From positions 1-48,571 of the forward strand of contig RDNZ01000020.1 of NCBI GenBank assembly GCA_011364905.1: 48,571 bases of DNA. Reading direction: 5' to 3'. The notes under the pieces were generated by a model that saw only the letters and a program-made list of their open reading frames with translations, did not search any database and was not told the DNA's origin. The stretch's first letter is position 1, and every line of letters starts with the position of its first letter. The position numbers and the translations under genes are program-made. Of the stretch, positions 25,189 through 33,901 are shown piece after piece. This DNA is from Candidatus Thorarchaeota archaeon. Its GTDB lineage: Archaea; Asgardarchaeota; Thorarchaeia; Thorarchaeales; Thorarchaeaceae.

Positions 25189-25983
25189 ATGGACCTCTGG
25201 CTAATCATAGTTGCACTCCTGCAGGGACTCATAGAATGGCTCCCAATAAGCAGCGAGGGGCAGGTAGTGCTATTTCTGTACAACTTTGCGTCTGTACCCA
25301 CAGGGGAGATTGTTTCCCTAGTAGTATGGCTTCACCTTGGAACCGCATTGGCGGTTGTAGTAAGATACCCCAGGGTTATACTAGACATATTAACTCTCAA
25401 AGACAAGACCCTGCTCAGACTCCTTATTATAGCCACGCTAGCGACAGCTGTCGCAGGACTGCCTCTCTATGTTTTCCTGAAAGAAAGCCTAACACCAACT
25501 CATGGAGAACTTCTGAATGTACTTGTGGGATTCTTGCTCCTAATCACAGCAGTAGTTCTGTATCTACCGACTAGAAGAGGGGAGGAAGATAGTGACACGG
25601 AACGGGAGATTGAGAATCAAGAAGCAGTAACAACAGGTCTAGTGCAAGGACTAGCGGTCCTTCCAGGGTTGAGCAGGTCGGGGGTCACAATTTCAGCACT
25701 TCTCATGCAGAGAATAGACAAGGAAACTGCCATGAAGTTCAGTTTCTTGATGAGTGTGCCTGCAGTGGTGGCGATACTTCTGTTGGAGATAGTTTCAGGA
25801 AGTACTCTTCCTTCAAGTGTTGGACCCTTGGATTTCGTCTTAATGGAGGGTATTGTTTTTGTGACCGGCCTTGTTTCAATGGAGGCACTACTGAGGCTAA
25901 CACGAAGAGTCAGTTTCTGGAAACTTTGCCTAGTACTCGCAGTTCTTGCAATACTTTTCGGAATCCCAGCCCTCATCCCATAA
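25189..25983 (+). CDS. uppP: Undecaprenyl-diphosphatase (UppP/BacA) family membrane phosphatase
   Basis: The 264 residues contain about eight hydrophobic segments and both family motifs: QGLIEWLPISSEGQ near the N-terminus (the E/QxxxE plus PxSSxGH-type site, here ending in Gln) and VQGLAVLPGLSRSGVTI in the second half. It removes the terminal phosphate of polyprenyl diphosphates at the membrane; in archaea the lipid is probably dolichyl diphosphate used for glycosylation. The ATG follows GAGGAAAGG. Confidence 0.9.
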   Translation: MDLWLIIVALLQGLIEWLPISSEGQVVLFLYNFASVPTGEIVSLVVWLHLGTALAVVVRYPRVILDILTLKDKTLLRLLIIATLATAVAGLPLYVFLKESLTPTHGELLNVLVGFLLLITAVVLYLPTRRGEEDSDTEREIENQEAVTTGLVQGLAVLPGLSRSGVTISALLMQRIDKETAMKFSFLMSVPAVVAILLLEIVSGSTLPSSVGPLDFVLMEGIVFVTGLVSMEALLRLTRRVSFWKLCLVLAVLAILFGIPALIP

Positions 25984-25989
25984 AAGCTG

Positions 25990-26709
25990 CTACTCGTGAC
26001 GTTTCTGGAACATGATGGCAATAGGGGAATTGGCCTTTCGCCACTCAGCTAGTTTCCCTTCATAGTTGAGAGGAATGGGATGACGACCATGGTTACCAAT
26101 GACAATAAACAATGTTCCAACTCTTGCTTGTCTGAGTAGGACCTTGATCCAGTTGTCTGTACGTCGCACAATCTTCTCGAGAAGTGTCTTGGGGGGTGTT
26201 CTGTGGCCATATTGTGCGTAAAGGCTTTCAAAATCCAGGAAATGAAGGTATAGGAGCTCGCTCTTTGCAATGTGTTTTGTGGCCTCGACATAGGTGGCCA
26301 TATCATCACGAGGACGTACAGTATATGAGGGATCAAAGTCGAATTGACTCATATCTTCTTCGCGGCAGATGACACGTGTCATTTTTCCGTGGTTCTTGAT
26401 ATACTGAATAAGGTGGAAGTCGGTTCTGTGGCCTTTTAGAAGTCTTTTGATGAGGGGTAACGCGTAAGGATCTGTGGTTTCCAACAGAGCTAGAACTTCC
26501 ATGTTCTTAATGAGCGCTTCAGGTTTGTAAACTACTGCTTCGAAGAGCCCGAAGTTGTCAATCATTACTATGACAACAGCCTTTGGGTTGAATTTTTTCA
26601 GCAACTCGTCATTTGGAGGAAAGAGCCCCTCAGGAATCTCGACTCTCAGGAGTTTCAAGACTGTCGCAGGAAACTCCAATGCTGTGGTTCGGACCTGTGG
26701 AAACGACAT
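25990..26709 (-). CDS. Alkaline-phosphatase-superfamily-like protein
   Basis: The 239-residue protein has AVVIVMIDNFGLFE, LYLHFLDFESLYAQYGHRTP and TLFIVIGNHGRHPIP, which match metal-binding segments of the alkaline phosphatase/phosphoglycerate mutase superfamily (V-x-Asp and GNHG/SDHG). The nucleophile Ser/Thr is not obvious and the protein is short for the superfamily. It is convergent with uppP (6-nt gap). Phosphoryl transfer is likely but unproven. Confidence 0.65.
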   Translation of the reverse strand: MSFPQVRTTALEFPATVLKLLRVEIPEGLFPPNDELLKKFNPKAVVIVMIDNFGLFEAVVYKPEALIKNMEVLALLETTDPYALPLIKRLLKGHRTDFHLIQYIKNHGKMTRVICREEDMSQFDFDPSYTVRPRDDMATYVEATKHIAKSELLYLHFLDFESLYAQYGHRTPPKTLLEKIVRRTDNWIKVLLRQARVGTLFIVIGNHGRHPIPLNYEGKLAEWRKANSPIAIMFQKRHE

Positions 26710-26837
26710 TCAACTTTCCTCGATGTGCTCTTGGTTCAATCCTACTCGCACTCAAGAAGCTTGTGCATTTGCAAAGATTGTTGTTTTCACTCTTGCGGTG
26801 TTCCTCAGGCTTCTTTAACCTATGGCCTATGGAAGGG

Positions 26838-26844
26838 TTAAATA
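26838..26844 (+). promoter_or_regulatory. TATA box of the Get3/ArsA gene
   Basis: TTAAATA is 36 nt upstream of the ATG at 26880, giving a predicted leader of about 12-15 nt. This placement supports the ATG at 26880 over a longer frame that opens at 26613. Confidence 0.5.
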
Positions 26845-26879
26845 CCTTGACGGAAGGAGGGTGCATAAGAGGCAGGTCG

Positions 26880-27842
26880 ATGACCCTTCGGGATATTGTT
26901 TACAAAGATACAGTCAAGTTCATTCTCTCCGGCGGAAAAGGAGGAGTGGGAAAAACTAGCAGCGCTGGAGCGATGGCTGTGTTATCAGCAAGACATGGAT
27001 TCAGAACTCTAGTGCTCTCGACAGATCCCGCACATAGTCTCAGTGATAGCTTTGACCAAGACCTTTCGGGCGGAGAGGTAATTCCGATAGAAGGGTTTGA
27101 TAACCTCTGGGGGATGGAGATAAACACCGAGAAGGGAATGGAAGAATTCCAGCAGGTAATCGGTGACGGAGCTGTGGGTCCAGAAGCACAGATGGCAGCT
27201 GGATTAATGGGCGACATGACAGGGATGGCACCTCCTGGTGCAGATGAAGCCATGGCATTCGGCAAAATCCTTGAATTCATAGAGGATTCATCATATGACA
27301 GGGTAATTTTCGACACAGCACCAACGGGGCACACTCTCAAGCTTCTTGAGCTGCCCGACCTTCTGGATAGCTGGCTTGGGAAAATCCTCACATTAAGACA
27401 ACGTCTGAGTTCCATGATGGGAGCCCTACGAGGTATGTTAGGTGGAGGTGACCAAGAAGACAATTCTTGGAAGATGATTCAGCAGACAAAGGACAAGATT
27501 CGTGCAGCAAGGATCGAACTCTCTGACCCGGATACAACACAATTCGTTGTCGTGATGATCCCTGAAGCGATGGCTGTCTTTGAAACCCAGAGATTGCTTG
27601 CAAGTCTGAACTCATGGCATATCCCCGCCACTCATCTTATCATCAACCAACTTGTCCCTCCAAATCCTTCATGTCCATTCTGCTCCAAACGACATGAGAT
27701 GCAGCAGTCCAACCTTGTGGATATTCGAGAACTCTACTCTGATATGGATTTAACAGAGGTCCCACTCTTTGATGGAGAAATAAGAGGTATTGAAGGTCTT
27801 ACAAGGTTAGGAGAGATACTCATAGGTGAAGAGGCCGATTGA
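26880..27842 (+). CDS. Get3/ArsA-type ATPase
   Basis: The 320 residues start at the ATG after the TATA box. The deviant Walker A is FILSGGKGGVGKTS, switch I LVLSTDPAHSLSDSFDQ and switch II FDTAPTGHTLKLLELP. A Met/Gly-rich segment (about residues 80-125) resembles the client-binding helices, and CPFCSKR carries the zinc-binding CxxC of Get3 dimers. Get3 escorts tail-anchored membrane proteins; ArsA pumps arsenite. The CxxC favours Get3. No ars genes are near. A 36-residue membrane protein starts 2 nt after its stop. Confidence 0.9.
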   Translation: MTLRDIVYKDTVKFILSGGKGGVGKTSSAGAMAVLSARHGFRTLVLSTDPAHSLSDSFDQDLSGGEVIPIEGFDNLWGMEINTEKGMEEFQQVIGDGAVGPEAQMAAGLMGDMTGMAPPGADEAMAFGKILEFIEDSSYDRVIFDTAPTGHTLKLLELPDLLDSWLGKILTLRQRLSSMMGALRGMLGGGDQEDNSWKMIQQTKDKIRAARIELSDPDTTQFVVVMIPEAMAVFETQRLLASLNSWHIPATHLIINQLVPPNPSCPFCSKRHEMQQSNLVDIRELYSDMDLTEVPLFDGEIRGIEGLTRLGEILIGEEAD

Positions 27843-27844
27843 AA

Positions 27845-27955
27845 ATGAAACGCTCCCTTAAGATCAAAGTTGCAGCGGTCTGTTTCCTACTGCTGTTTCT
27901 GATATCATTTGCAATAGCACTCTCTCTAACATATGCGCCATGGCTCTGGTTCTAA
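27845..27955 (+). CDS. 36-residue membrane protein directly after Get3
   Basis: The ATG at 27845 follows the Get3 stop by 2 nt (TGAAAATG), so translation is probably coupled. The peptide has a basic start (MKRSLKIK), one hydrophobic helix (about 9-30, rich in Leu, Phe, Ile and Ala) and ends APWLWF. It could be a membrane client or a membrane dock for the ATPase; neither can be shown from the sequence. Confidence 0.55.
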   Translation: MKRSLKIKVAAVCFLLLFLISFAIALSLTYAPWLWF

Positions 27956-27966
27956 CACTAGAAAAA

Positions 27967-28110
27967 TTAGACACCCTTGACACGCTTCACGACTGGAGGG
28001 CGTATCTTGTACAGAATTCTACCCCCACAATATGGACATTTGACGCCTGGTAGGGTCCTCAAACCTTCAGGGGTAACTTCCTTGTGGCATTTATGACATA
28101 CGTAAACCAT
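27967..28110 (-). CDS. rpo12: DNA-directed RNA polymerase subunit Rpo12 (RpoP)
   Basis: The 47 residues match Rpo12/Rpb12: a zinc ribbon made of CHKCHK and CPYCGGR, followed by the conserved end ILYKIRPPVVKRVK. It is a structural subunit of archaeal RNA polymerase that helps assemble the Rpo3/Rpo10/Rpo11 platform. The start ATG at 28110 is the first in frame. It is convergent with the Get3 unit and lies downstream of the radical SAM gene. Confidence 0.92.
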   Translation of the reverse strand: MVYVCHKCHKEVTPEGLRTLPGVKCPYCGGRILYKIRPPVVKRVKGV

Positions 28111-28167
28111 TCCAGTCACCACTGGTCCTCGCGGCGTGTGGCAATATGAAGCTTTTCTTTGGACAGT

Positions 28168-29766
28168 TCATGACAAGGGAGATGTATCCACGACTTTCCC
28201 CTCGACCAGACTCGCACTCAGTACCTTGTTCACTCTGACATTGAGAAACGTCCCTGTAGAGAATCCGCCAGATACGGTCATGAGAGGACCTTCCTCAAGC
28301 GGGTAGACCATTGTAAACCCATGATGTGTCCTCGATGGTTCTGCAGCTATTCCTAATACTGTTTTACCAAGATAGCGCTCTTTCTTTTGACGGTTAATCC
28401 TCTCTGCCTCTTTCCGGAGAAGCACACCAAACTCATTCTTTACTGATGATTCTGGATAATTGGCAAAAGCTGATCCAGGCAATGCTCTAAAGCCATAGAG
28501 GATTATCCTCTCTGCTCCAGCATCACTGACTGCGCGCATCATGTTGATCGATTGTTCTGTTGTTTTTGCATCTTCACCAGGCAATCCGTATATCAGATAG
28601 ACAAAGGGCTTCATGTCATAAGTTCGAGCCACCTTCACAGCACGGATGACATCATTAGGACTTCCACACTTTCCAATCTGTTGCATGTGGTAGTCAGATC
28701 CTGTTTCCAGCCCAATATTAGGAGAGCTGGAGACCATTGATCTCTTTAAGGTTCTAGCAACCTCCTCGGTAAAGAGACATGCTTTCATATTCTCAATAGC
28801 AATATGAGCTGTCCTCTCAGACACCTGTGGCAGTGACCTCAATCGTTCTAGAAGATCTTCAATGGCTAGGAGATTGGCTTTAGGATAACACGGATCAGTG
28901 AGAGGTTCCTTTCCCCGCATGAAGTCTAAGAACCCCGGTGCCTCGAGAACGACTCTATGCACACCCAGGTCCAAGAGTTCTTTGATCTCTAGAACGATAG
29001 ATTCAACTGAGCGACTTCGCGGAGGGCCCCAAGTACCGGGGACACTACAGAACCCACATCCAGGGGGTATGCCTTCCGGGCAGTCCATGCGTGTGAGAGA
29101 ATCTCCGGAGTCGCAGTTTCCACATTCGGAGCATTGTGATCCATCAGCAAGGGGGTATTTTGTCCTATGAAAGTTTGAACAGCCTCGGAGAATCTCAACA
29201 TAGACCTTGCAGGCTTCGTAGGTCTTGTAGTCGATGATTCTTGTGGTTGACGGGTGGTATGCTTCGGACAAATCCTTTGATGATATAGGAGTCCTTGCTG
29301 CATTGATTTGGGGAATATCCGAGTCTAGATAGGCGATACCTCGAATATCTGCTAGTACTATATTCTCATCCAAAAAGTCGTTCGTCAGTAGCTCATCGAG
29401 CGTTGCCTCCCCTTCACCAATCACAAGTATATCTGGCTTTGTTTGTTTGAGTATGAGATTGGGTTCTGATGTAATAGGACCACCGATAAGTACACGGCCC
29501 TTGGGTCTGCTTTGACGCCACCTCTTGACCATTTTTTGAACAACAACAACATCCATGGTCATGGCACTTATGGCTAGGTGATCGAACTGCTTCAGGACAG
29601 TCTTTTTTGCAAGAACATCCTCCACTCTGTGGATAACACATTGAATCCCGTGTTTCTCAAACACGCCTGCTACTGCTCGGGGACCGCATCCAATCGAATC
29701 TCTAGAACTGGTCCGTTGACCGGAACCAGCGCTCAGAGCATCAAGGATGAGGACTCGATTCGACAT
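28168..29766 (-). CDS. Radical SAM protein with N-terminal B12-binding-like domain and C-terminal TRAM-like domain
   Basis: In this 532-residue protein, residues 1-130 form a Rossmann-like B12-binding-type domain (HLAISAMTMD, RVLIGGPITSEP, VIGEGEATLDELL). The SAM cluster Cys are Cys196 (EILRGC), Cys237 and Cys240 (PPGCGFCSVP); about 40 residues with four more Cys (212, 215, 218, 229) are inserted between the first and second. The SAM barrel continues to NIGLETGSD and VYLIYGLPGE. The last 70 residues resemble a TRAM RNA-binding beta barrel (MTVSGGFSTGTFLNVRVNKV). A methylthiolation or methylation role on RNA or cofactor is possible; the substrate is unknown. Confidence 0.85.
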   Translation of the reverse strand: MSNRVLILDALSAGSGQRTSSRDSIGCGPRAVAGVFEKHGIQCVIHRVEDVLAKKTVLKQFDHLAISAMTMDVVVVQKMVKRWRQSRPKGRVLIGGPITSEPNLILKQTKPDILVIGEGEATLDELLTNDFLDENIVLADIRGIAYLDSDIPQINAARTPISSKDLSEAYHPSTTRIIDYKTYEACKVYVEILRGCSNFHRTKYPLADGSQCSECGNCDSGDSLTRMDCPEGIPPGCGFCSVPGTWGPPRSRSVESIVLEIKELLDLGVHRVVLEAPGFLDFMRGKEPLTDPCYPKANLLAIEDLLERLRSLPQVSERTAHIAIENMKACLFTEEVARTLKRSMVSSSPNIGLETGSDYHMQQIGKCGSPNDVIRAVKVARTYDMKPFVYLIYGLPGEDAKTTEQSINMMRAVSDAGAERIILYGFRALPGSAFANYPESSVKNEFGVLLRKEAERINRQKKERYLGKTVLGIAAEPSRTHHGFTMVYPLEEGPLMTVSGGFSTGTFLNVRVNKVLSASLVEGKVVDTSPLS

Positions 29767-29831
29767 CTTCTTCTAAATCCTCATGAGACTTACTCTTTAC
29801 TGTTGCCTAACAGTATTTTTGCCTCGACTCA

Positions 29832-29850
29832 TAGCACTTTTAAGGTGCTA
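29832..29850. promoter_or_regulatory. TATA-centred palindrome between the radical SAM and aIF1 genes
   Basis: TAGCAC and GTGCTA are perfect inverted arms around TTTTAAG; the centre is TATA-like on both strands. It is about 70 nt from each start codon (29766 minus, 29913 plus), a good position for a shared divergent promoter or operator. Confidence 0.4.
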
Positions 29851-29912
29851 GGGACAATGCATTCTAAGGCTCTAAAATGAATTTAAGCCTAAAATAAGGA
29901 GTACAATACTTA

Positions 29913-30257
29913 GTGAGCGACGACGCAGGCGAAATTTGCCCGAACTGTGGATTGCCTAAGGACCTGTGTGTTTGTGAAACAATAGCGCAGGAAGAGGCAA
30001 GGATTTCTGTGACGATTGAACGAAGAAAATGGGGTCGTTTGACTACGATTGTCGAAGGTTTTGACAAGAACATCGACCTCAGCGATTTATCAACCAAGCT
30101 CAAAGCAAGACTTGCTTGTGGAGGTGCTGCAAAGCATGGCCATATAGAGCTTCAGGGAGACCACCGAGGAAATATCCAACAGGTGCTTGCCAAACTGGGA
30201 TTTCCAGAAGAGATGGTCCAGGTTGACTGGTCGTTTAGCGCCTCAGGAAGAAGGTAG
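29913..30257 (+). CDS. Translation initiation factor aIF1 (SUI1 family)
   Basis: The 114-residue protein has an N-terminal zinc knuckle (CPNCGLPKDLCVC) and the SUI1 domain: ISVTIERRKWGRLTTIVEGFD, the ACGGAAKHGHIELQGDH core, then VLAKLGF. aIF1 binds the small ribosomal subunit and checks start-codon pairing. The start is GTG at 29913, behind AAGGAG. It is alone between two minus-strand genes. Confidence 0.95.
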   Translation: MSDDAGEICPNCGLPKDLCVCETIAQEEARISVTIERRKWGRLTTIVEGFDKNIDLSDLSTKLKARLACGGAAKHGHIELQGDHRGNIQQVLAKLGFPEEMVQVDWSFSASGRR

Positions 30258-30332
30258 TGATAACTGACATACTCATTTGAGGGCGGTCCTCAACGGGTAT
30301 GATCATACCAATAGTTGATTTTGGTCATTACA

Positions 30333-31301
30333 TTATCCAAGTGTCATGGGATCAATCCCGAGTTTCTTGACAATCTCTTTGTATCGATTTCTAACAGTCA
30401 CCTCTGTTACTCGAGCCACCTCAGCTATCTCGCGTTGAGTCCTGCGTTCGTCAAGCATGATGGATGCCACATAGATAGCTGCTGCAGCCAGACCTAGCGG
30501 GTCTCTGCCTATTGTGAGACCTATGTCTCTGCTTCTTTGAAGAATCTCAACAGTCCTTAACTGGACTGGACTGGATAGCGACAATTGAGATGCAAACCGT
30601 GAGATATAGTCAATCGGATTGCTGAGTGGTATCTTGATTGCTAGACTCCGGAGTAGCAATCTATAGCATTGGCCTAGTTTCTTCTTATCCACCCGGGATG
30701 CATCAGCAACCTCATCAAGTGGTCGAGGTTTCATTCTGATTCTACATGCAGCATAAAGGGTTGCCGCCACCATTGCCTCAATCGAGCGACCCCTAACTAG
30801 TTTTTGAATAATCGACTTTCGATACAAGAGTGCCGCCAATTCGCGGATTGGCCCAGGAATGCCCAGTTGAGAAGATAGACGTTCTAGTTCAGACATTGCC
30901 TGTGCAAGATTGCGGTCCATTGAACTATGAACACGAGACCGTATCTGCCATTTTCGTAGTCGATATATCTCTGACCGACGAGTAGGACTGAGTTTTTTTC
31001 CAGATGTGTCGCGGTCTCTCCAATCTATCACGGTCGAGAGACCCTTGTCATGGACTGTATATCGGGTAGGCGCACCAACACGACTTCGGGCGTCGTTCTC
31101 TTCGGTACTAAAAGCTCGCCACTCAGCACCCGTATCAATTCGATGATCTGACAGTACCAGACCACACCCACCGCAGACCCTCTCCCCGCGGGTCGTATCT
31201 TCAACAACGGAGGTGGAACCGCACTCAGAACATGCGATTGGTTCCTTTGTTGATTCTGAGATGGTATCCTTTCTATCAGTAGTGCCACGTGTCTGGTCCA
31301 A
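30333..31301 (-). CDS. tfb: Transcription initiation factor B (TFB), copy 2
   Basis: At 322 residues this is a full TFB. Zinc ribbon CSECGSTSVVEDT...CGGCGLV, B-reader/linker DTGAEWRAFSTEENDARSRVG, two cyclin repeats and the HTH TQREIAEVARVTEVTVRNRYK. It is clearly paralogous to copy 1, with the same architecture but many substitutions, including in the B-reader region. The start is TTG at 31301 behind GGAGGAGAGG. Confidence 0.97.
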   Translation of the reverse strand: MDQTRGTTDRKDTISESTKEPIACSECGSTSVVEDTTRGERVCGGCGLVLSDHRIDTGAEWRAFSTEENDARSRVGAPTRYTVHDKGLSTVIDWRDRDTSGKKLSPTRRSEIYRLRKWQIRSRVHSSMDRNLAQAMSELERLSSQLGIPGPIRELAALLYRKSIIQKLVRGRSIEAMVAATLYAACRIRMKPRPLDEVADASRVDKKKLGQCYRLLLRSLAIKIPLSNPIDYISRFASQLSLSSPVQLRTVEILQRSRDIGLTIGRDPLGLAAAAIYVASIMLDERRTQREIAEVARVTEVTVRNRYKEIVKKLGIDPMTLG

Positions 31302-31459
31302 TGCCTCTCCTCCTCGTAGTCGAAACCCGGATTATAACTGTCAGTGTTCACTGTTTAGTCTTAGTTCGAGGACAGTCTCCCGGAAATCCACAAAAAGCAG
31401 TTTAGGAAAATTTTCTTTTAATTGTTCTGAATTTCTTGCAATGGCACAATTGGCTCAGG

Positions 31460-32392
31460 CTACGTGGTTCTTTCATGGCCTCGTTCAGTAATGATGATGG
31501 TATGCTCGTGCTGAGACACAAATTCACCCTTTTCCTCTGAAAGGATATGATGTGCGAATAGCGCGCCGTTCTTCTCCAATTCTTTGATGGCCATCTCAAG
31601 TGATGCTGGAGACATCTTCTCAGCCATCCATCTCTTAGCAAATGGGAACTCCTTGTATTGCTTCCTGGCAATCCCCAAGAACTGCTTTGTTCCCCTGAAA
31701 CGTACTGGAACTCGCATAGGAAGCAGCTGATAGATGAGAGGCCGCGGTAGGTCTGTTATATTGCCTGATCCGGTACTGGCAAACGTTTCGATAGCATAAG
31801 CCTCGCCTTCCTCCACAAGAACTTCAGACTTACCGGAAACACAGGGCACTTGTTTCTCAGCATGAAGCTCGTATTCCTTCAATTGATGTCCCGAGAGTTG
31901 CTTTATTGGCTCAAAACCAGCAGATTTGATTGTGTCTTCTATGAGTGCGCCAATGGTGTTCAGTTTGGCTCCAGGACGCATCATCTGAATAGCCACATTG
32001 GTGGCATCCACCGCAGCCTTGACTAAAGCTTCATGGTCAGGGTTGAGCGCAATTGTAAATGCTGTGTCTGCAATACAACCGTCAACATGAGAACCACAGT
32101 CGACTGTCACAAGATCTCCTTCCTCAATGACAGTTTCATCATTGAGCGGAGATGTATAATGTGCAGCAATGTTATTGAGTGCTACATTACAGGGGAAAGA
32201 TGTGCCCGAAGCATGCTCGCGAATATAGTCTTCTACGGAGTTGATTATATCAAGAACCTTTGTGCCTGGTTTCACCATAGGTCGTGCCAAGTCCAAAGCC
32301 TCACGAGCTACAACTCCAGCACGACGCCAATTAGCCCAGGTATCCTCTGGCTCGTCATCTTCTTTCTTGTCAACTGGTTTGTCATCGGCCAT
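31460..32392 (-). CDS. map: Methionine aminopeptidase, type II
   Basis: The 310 residues show the pita-bread metal ligands: VDCGSHVDGCIADTAF (two Asp), SGHQLKEYELH (His), AYAIETFAS (Glu) and SQHEHTIII (Glu), with substrate His in LNNIAAHYTSP. The insertion between ligand sets is that of type II enzymes. It removes initiator Met from new proteins. A charged N-terminus (DKPVDKKEDDEPED) precedes the catalytic domain. Confidence 0.95.
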   Translation of the reverse strand: MADDKPVDKKEDDEPEDTWANWRRAGVVAREALDLARPMVKPGTKVLDIINSVEDYIREHASGTSFPCNVALNNIAAHYTSPLNDETVIEEGDLVTVDCGSHVDGCIADTAFTIALNPDHEALVKAAVDATNVAIQMMRPGAKLNTIGALIEDTIKSAGFEPIKQLSGHQLKEYELHAEKQVPCVSGKSEVLVEEGEAYAIETFASTGSGNITDLPRPLIYQLLPMRVPVRFRGTKQFLGIARKQYKEFPFAKRWMAEKMSPASLEMAIKELEKNGALFAHHILSEEKGEFVSQHEHTIIITERGHERTT

Positions 32393-32452
32393 GATATCAC
32401 CAACGATTAGCGTCGTGAAGGGGAGGCAAGATAAAAGTGCCGGAAAGACCAG

Positions 32453-32848
32453 CTAGGAAAGGACCTTTTCAATGCGTTTGGCTATACGAGTCATCATGAA
32501 AAACATGTAACCAATGTTTGCACGTTTGTTTGTGAGGACTGCAAGAATCGCGTCCGCGCCAGCATCGCAAATGATGACATAGCCGGTTTCACCCTCAATC
32601 AGCATTCTCACAAGCGGGCCTCGTTTGAGCTGTTTGAAGACCTTTCTTGTTGCTTCCTGTATCTGGGTGGACCGTCCTGCTATTACGTCTTCGTCAGGAA
32701 CCGTGCTCTCATCAATTCCCTCGGGATAATACGTGGAAATTGTAAGACCCTGGGATTTTGAGATTACAGCACTAGCTTCAACATTTCCCTGAGAGGCTCT
32801 GCTAAGGTCCAATAAAAGTTCATTCAACAGTTCAGTCTTTGAGGACAA
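32453..32848 (-). CDS. Roadblock/LC7-domain protein
   Basis: The 131 residues follow the Roadblock fold: a first helix (ELLNELLLDLSRASQGNVEASAVIS), SKSQGLTISTYYPEG, then VRMLIEGETGYVIICDAGADAILAVLTN and a C-terminal helix. In bacteria and archaea such proteins bind small GTPases of the MglA/Ras type; Asgard archaea have many. No small GTPase is encoded in the window. It lies between the genes for GGGP synthase and MetAP on the same strand. Confidence 0.88.
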   Translation of the reverse strand: MSSKTELLNELLLDLSRASQGNVEASAVISKSQGLTISTYYPEGIDESTVPDEDVIAGRSTQIQEATRKVFKQLKRGPLVRMLIEGETGYVIICDAGADAILAVLTNKRANIGYMFFMMTRIAKRIEKVLS

Positions 32849-32898
32849 GGTAAGGCAAACCTCCCATGGCGTCTTTTGTCACGTAGGTTGTCAAGTAT

Positions 32899-33675
32899 TT
32901 AAACTCTCTTGGCGCCAGCTTTCTTAAGTCCCTTGATTATCTTGGCTAATCCCGCTCCGCCATCTTTCTGGACTTGTTTTTCGAGATATGTTCCTTGCAC
33001 AACGATGGACGCACCAGATTCTATGGCTGTTATTACGGATTCCTCATCATTGAACCCACCGCCCGTAATCAATGGAATATCAATGAATTTGGTCACCGTC
33101 GAGATCATCTCTGGAGGTACGCCACCTCCCTCTGCGCCACTTCCAGCCTCAAGATAAACAAGCTTCATGCCGAGTAGTTCAGCGGCAATTGCGTACATTG
33201 TAGGGAGTTTGGGTTTATCCCTCAGAAATGGTTTGGCATCGCCAACCCATGATGCAGTCTTGCCGGGAGCAACGATGAGGTAAGCCATGGGGATGGTTTC
33301 AATGCCTGTGAGTTTGACCTTTGGTGCAGCTAGTGCCTGTGCCCCAATTATATAGTAAGGATTCGTACTGTTGAGAAGTGACATGAAAAACATGGCATCA
33401 GCATGCTCTGAAACACCCGTTATGTTGCCTGGAAACAAGATAGTTGGAATTTCTACAGCATCCTTGATATGAGCGACTGCATCATCGATGACTCCAAAGA
33501 TGGTACTTCCTCCAATCATGAGGGCATCACTTCCAGCCTTTTCCGCAAGAGTGGCAATCTCCACTACACTCTCGATAGATGTTGACAAGGGATCTGGATC
33601 GAGGAGAGAGAAGTGACAAGCACCCTCAGTTTCCAGCTTCTTGGTGATGTAGTTCCAAACCTTACCGGCCATCAT
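32899..33675 (-). CDS. Geranylgeranylglyceryl phosphate synthase
   Basis: The 258 residues form the GGGPS TIM barrel: HFSLLDPDP, DALMIGGSTIFG, ILFPGNITGVSEHADAMFFM, the YLEAGSGAEGG motif and ITGGGFNDEESV that binds the glycerol-1-phosphate phosphate. It joins geranylgeranyl diphosphate to sn-glycerol-1-phosphate, the first step of archaeal ether lipid synthesis. It heads a minus-strand group with the Roadblock and MetAP genes. Confidence 0.95.
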   Translation of the reverse strand: MMAGKVWNYITKKLETEGACHFSLLDPDPLSTSIESVVEIATLAEKAGSDALMIGGSTIFGVIDDAVAHIKDAVEIPTILFPGNITGVSEHADAMFFMSLLNSTNPYYIIGAQALAAPKVKLTGIETIPMAYLIVAPGKTASWVGDAKPFLRDKPKLPTMYAIAAELLGMKLVYLEAGSGAEGGGVPPEMISTVTKFIDIPLITGGGFNDEESVITAIESGASIVVQGTYLEKQVQKDGGAGLAKIIKGLKKAGAKRV

Positions 33676-33901
33676 GTTGCCTCCAATTGTAAATGCCTCC
33701 CTTGGCTGGTGGCTTTTTACGCTTTTGGTGAACTTGTTCCTCCATCAAAATCTGATTAATGTGTTTGGTCCGATGGATGAATTGGCAAGTTCTTCAGGTT
33801 TCTGAAATATTGTGAAGAATTGCATGTCAGCGATTCTCAACCTTTATTACCTATATTGGGTGAGTCTGCCAAGTTGCGTTCTGCAGAACGAGGACTGGCA
33901 A

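Noticed and set aside
26613..26879. Longer Get3 frame starting at 26613
   Set aside because: It overlaps the divergent phosphatase-like gene, contains no Get3 sequence, and a TATA box lies between it and the ATG at 26880.
33812..33901. Extended N-terminus of HdrA from the ATG at 33812
   Set aside because: The added 30 residues are hydrophobic and unlike HdrA; the ATG at 33902 has GAGG upstream and gives the family N-terminus.
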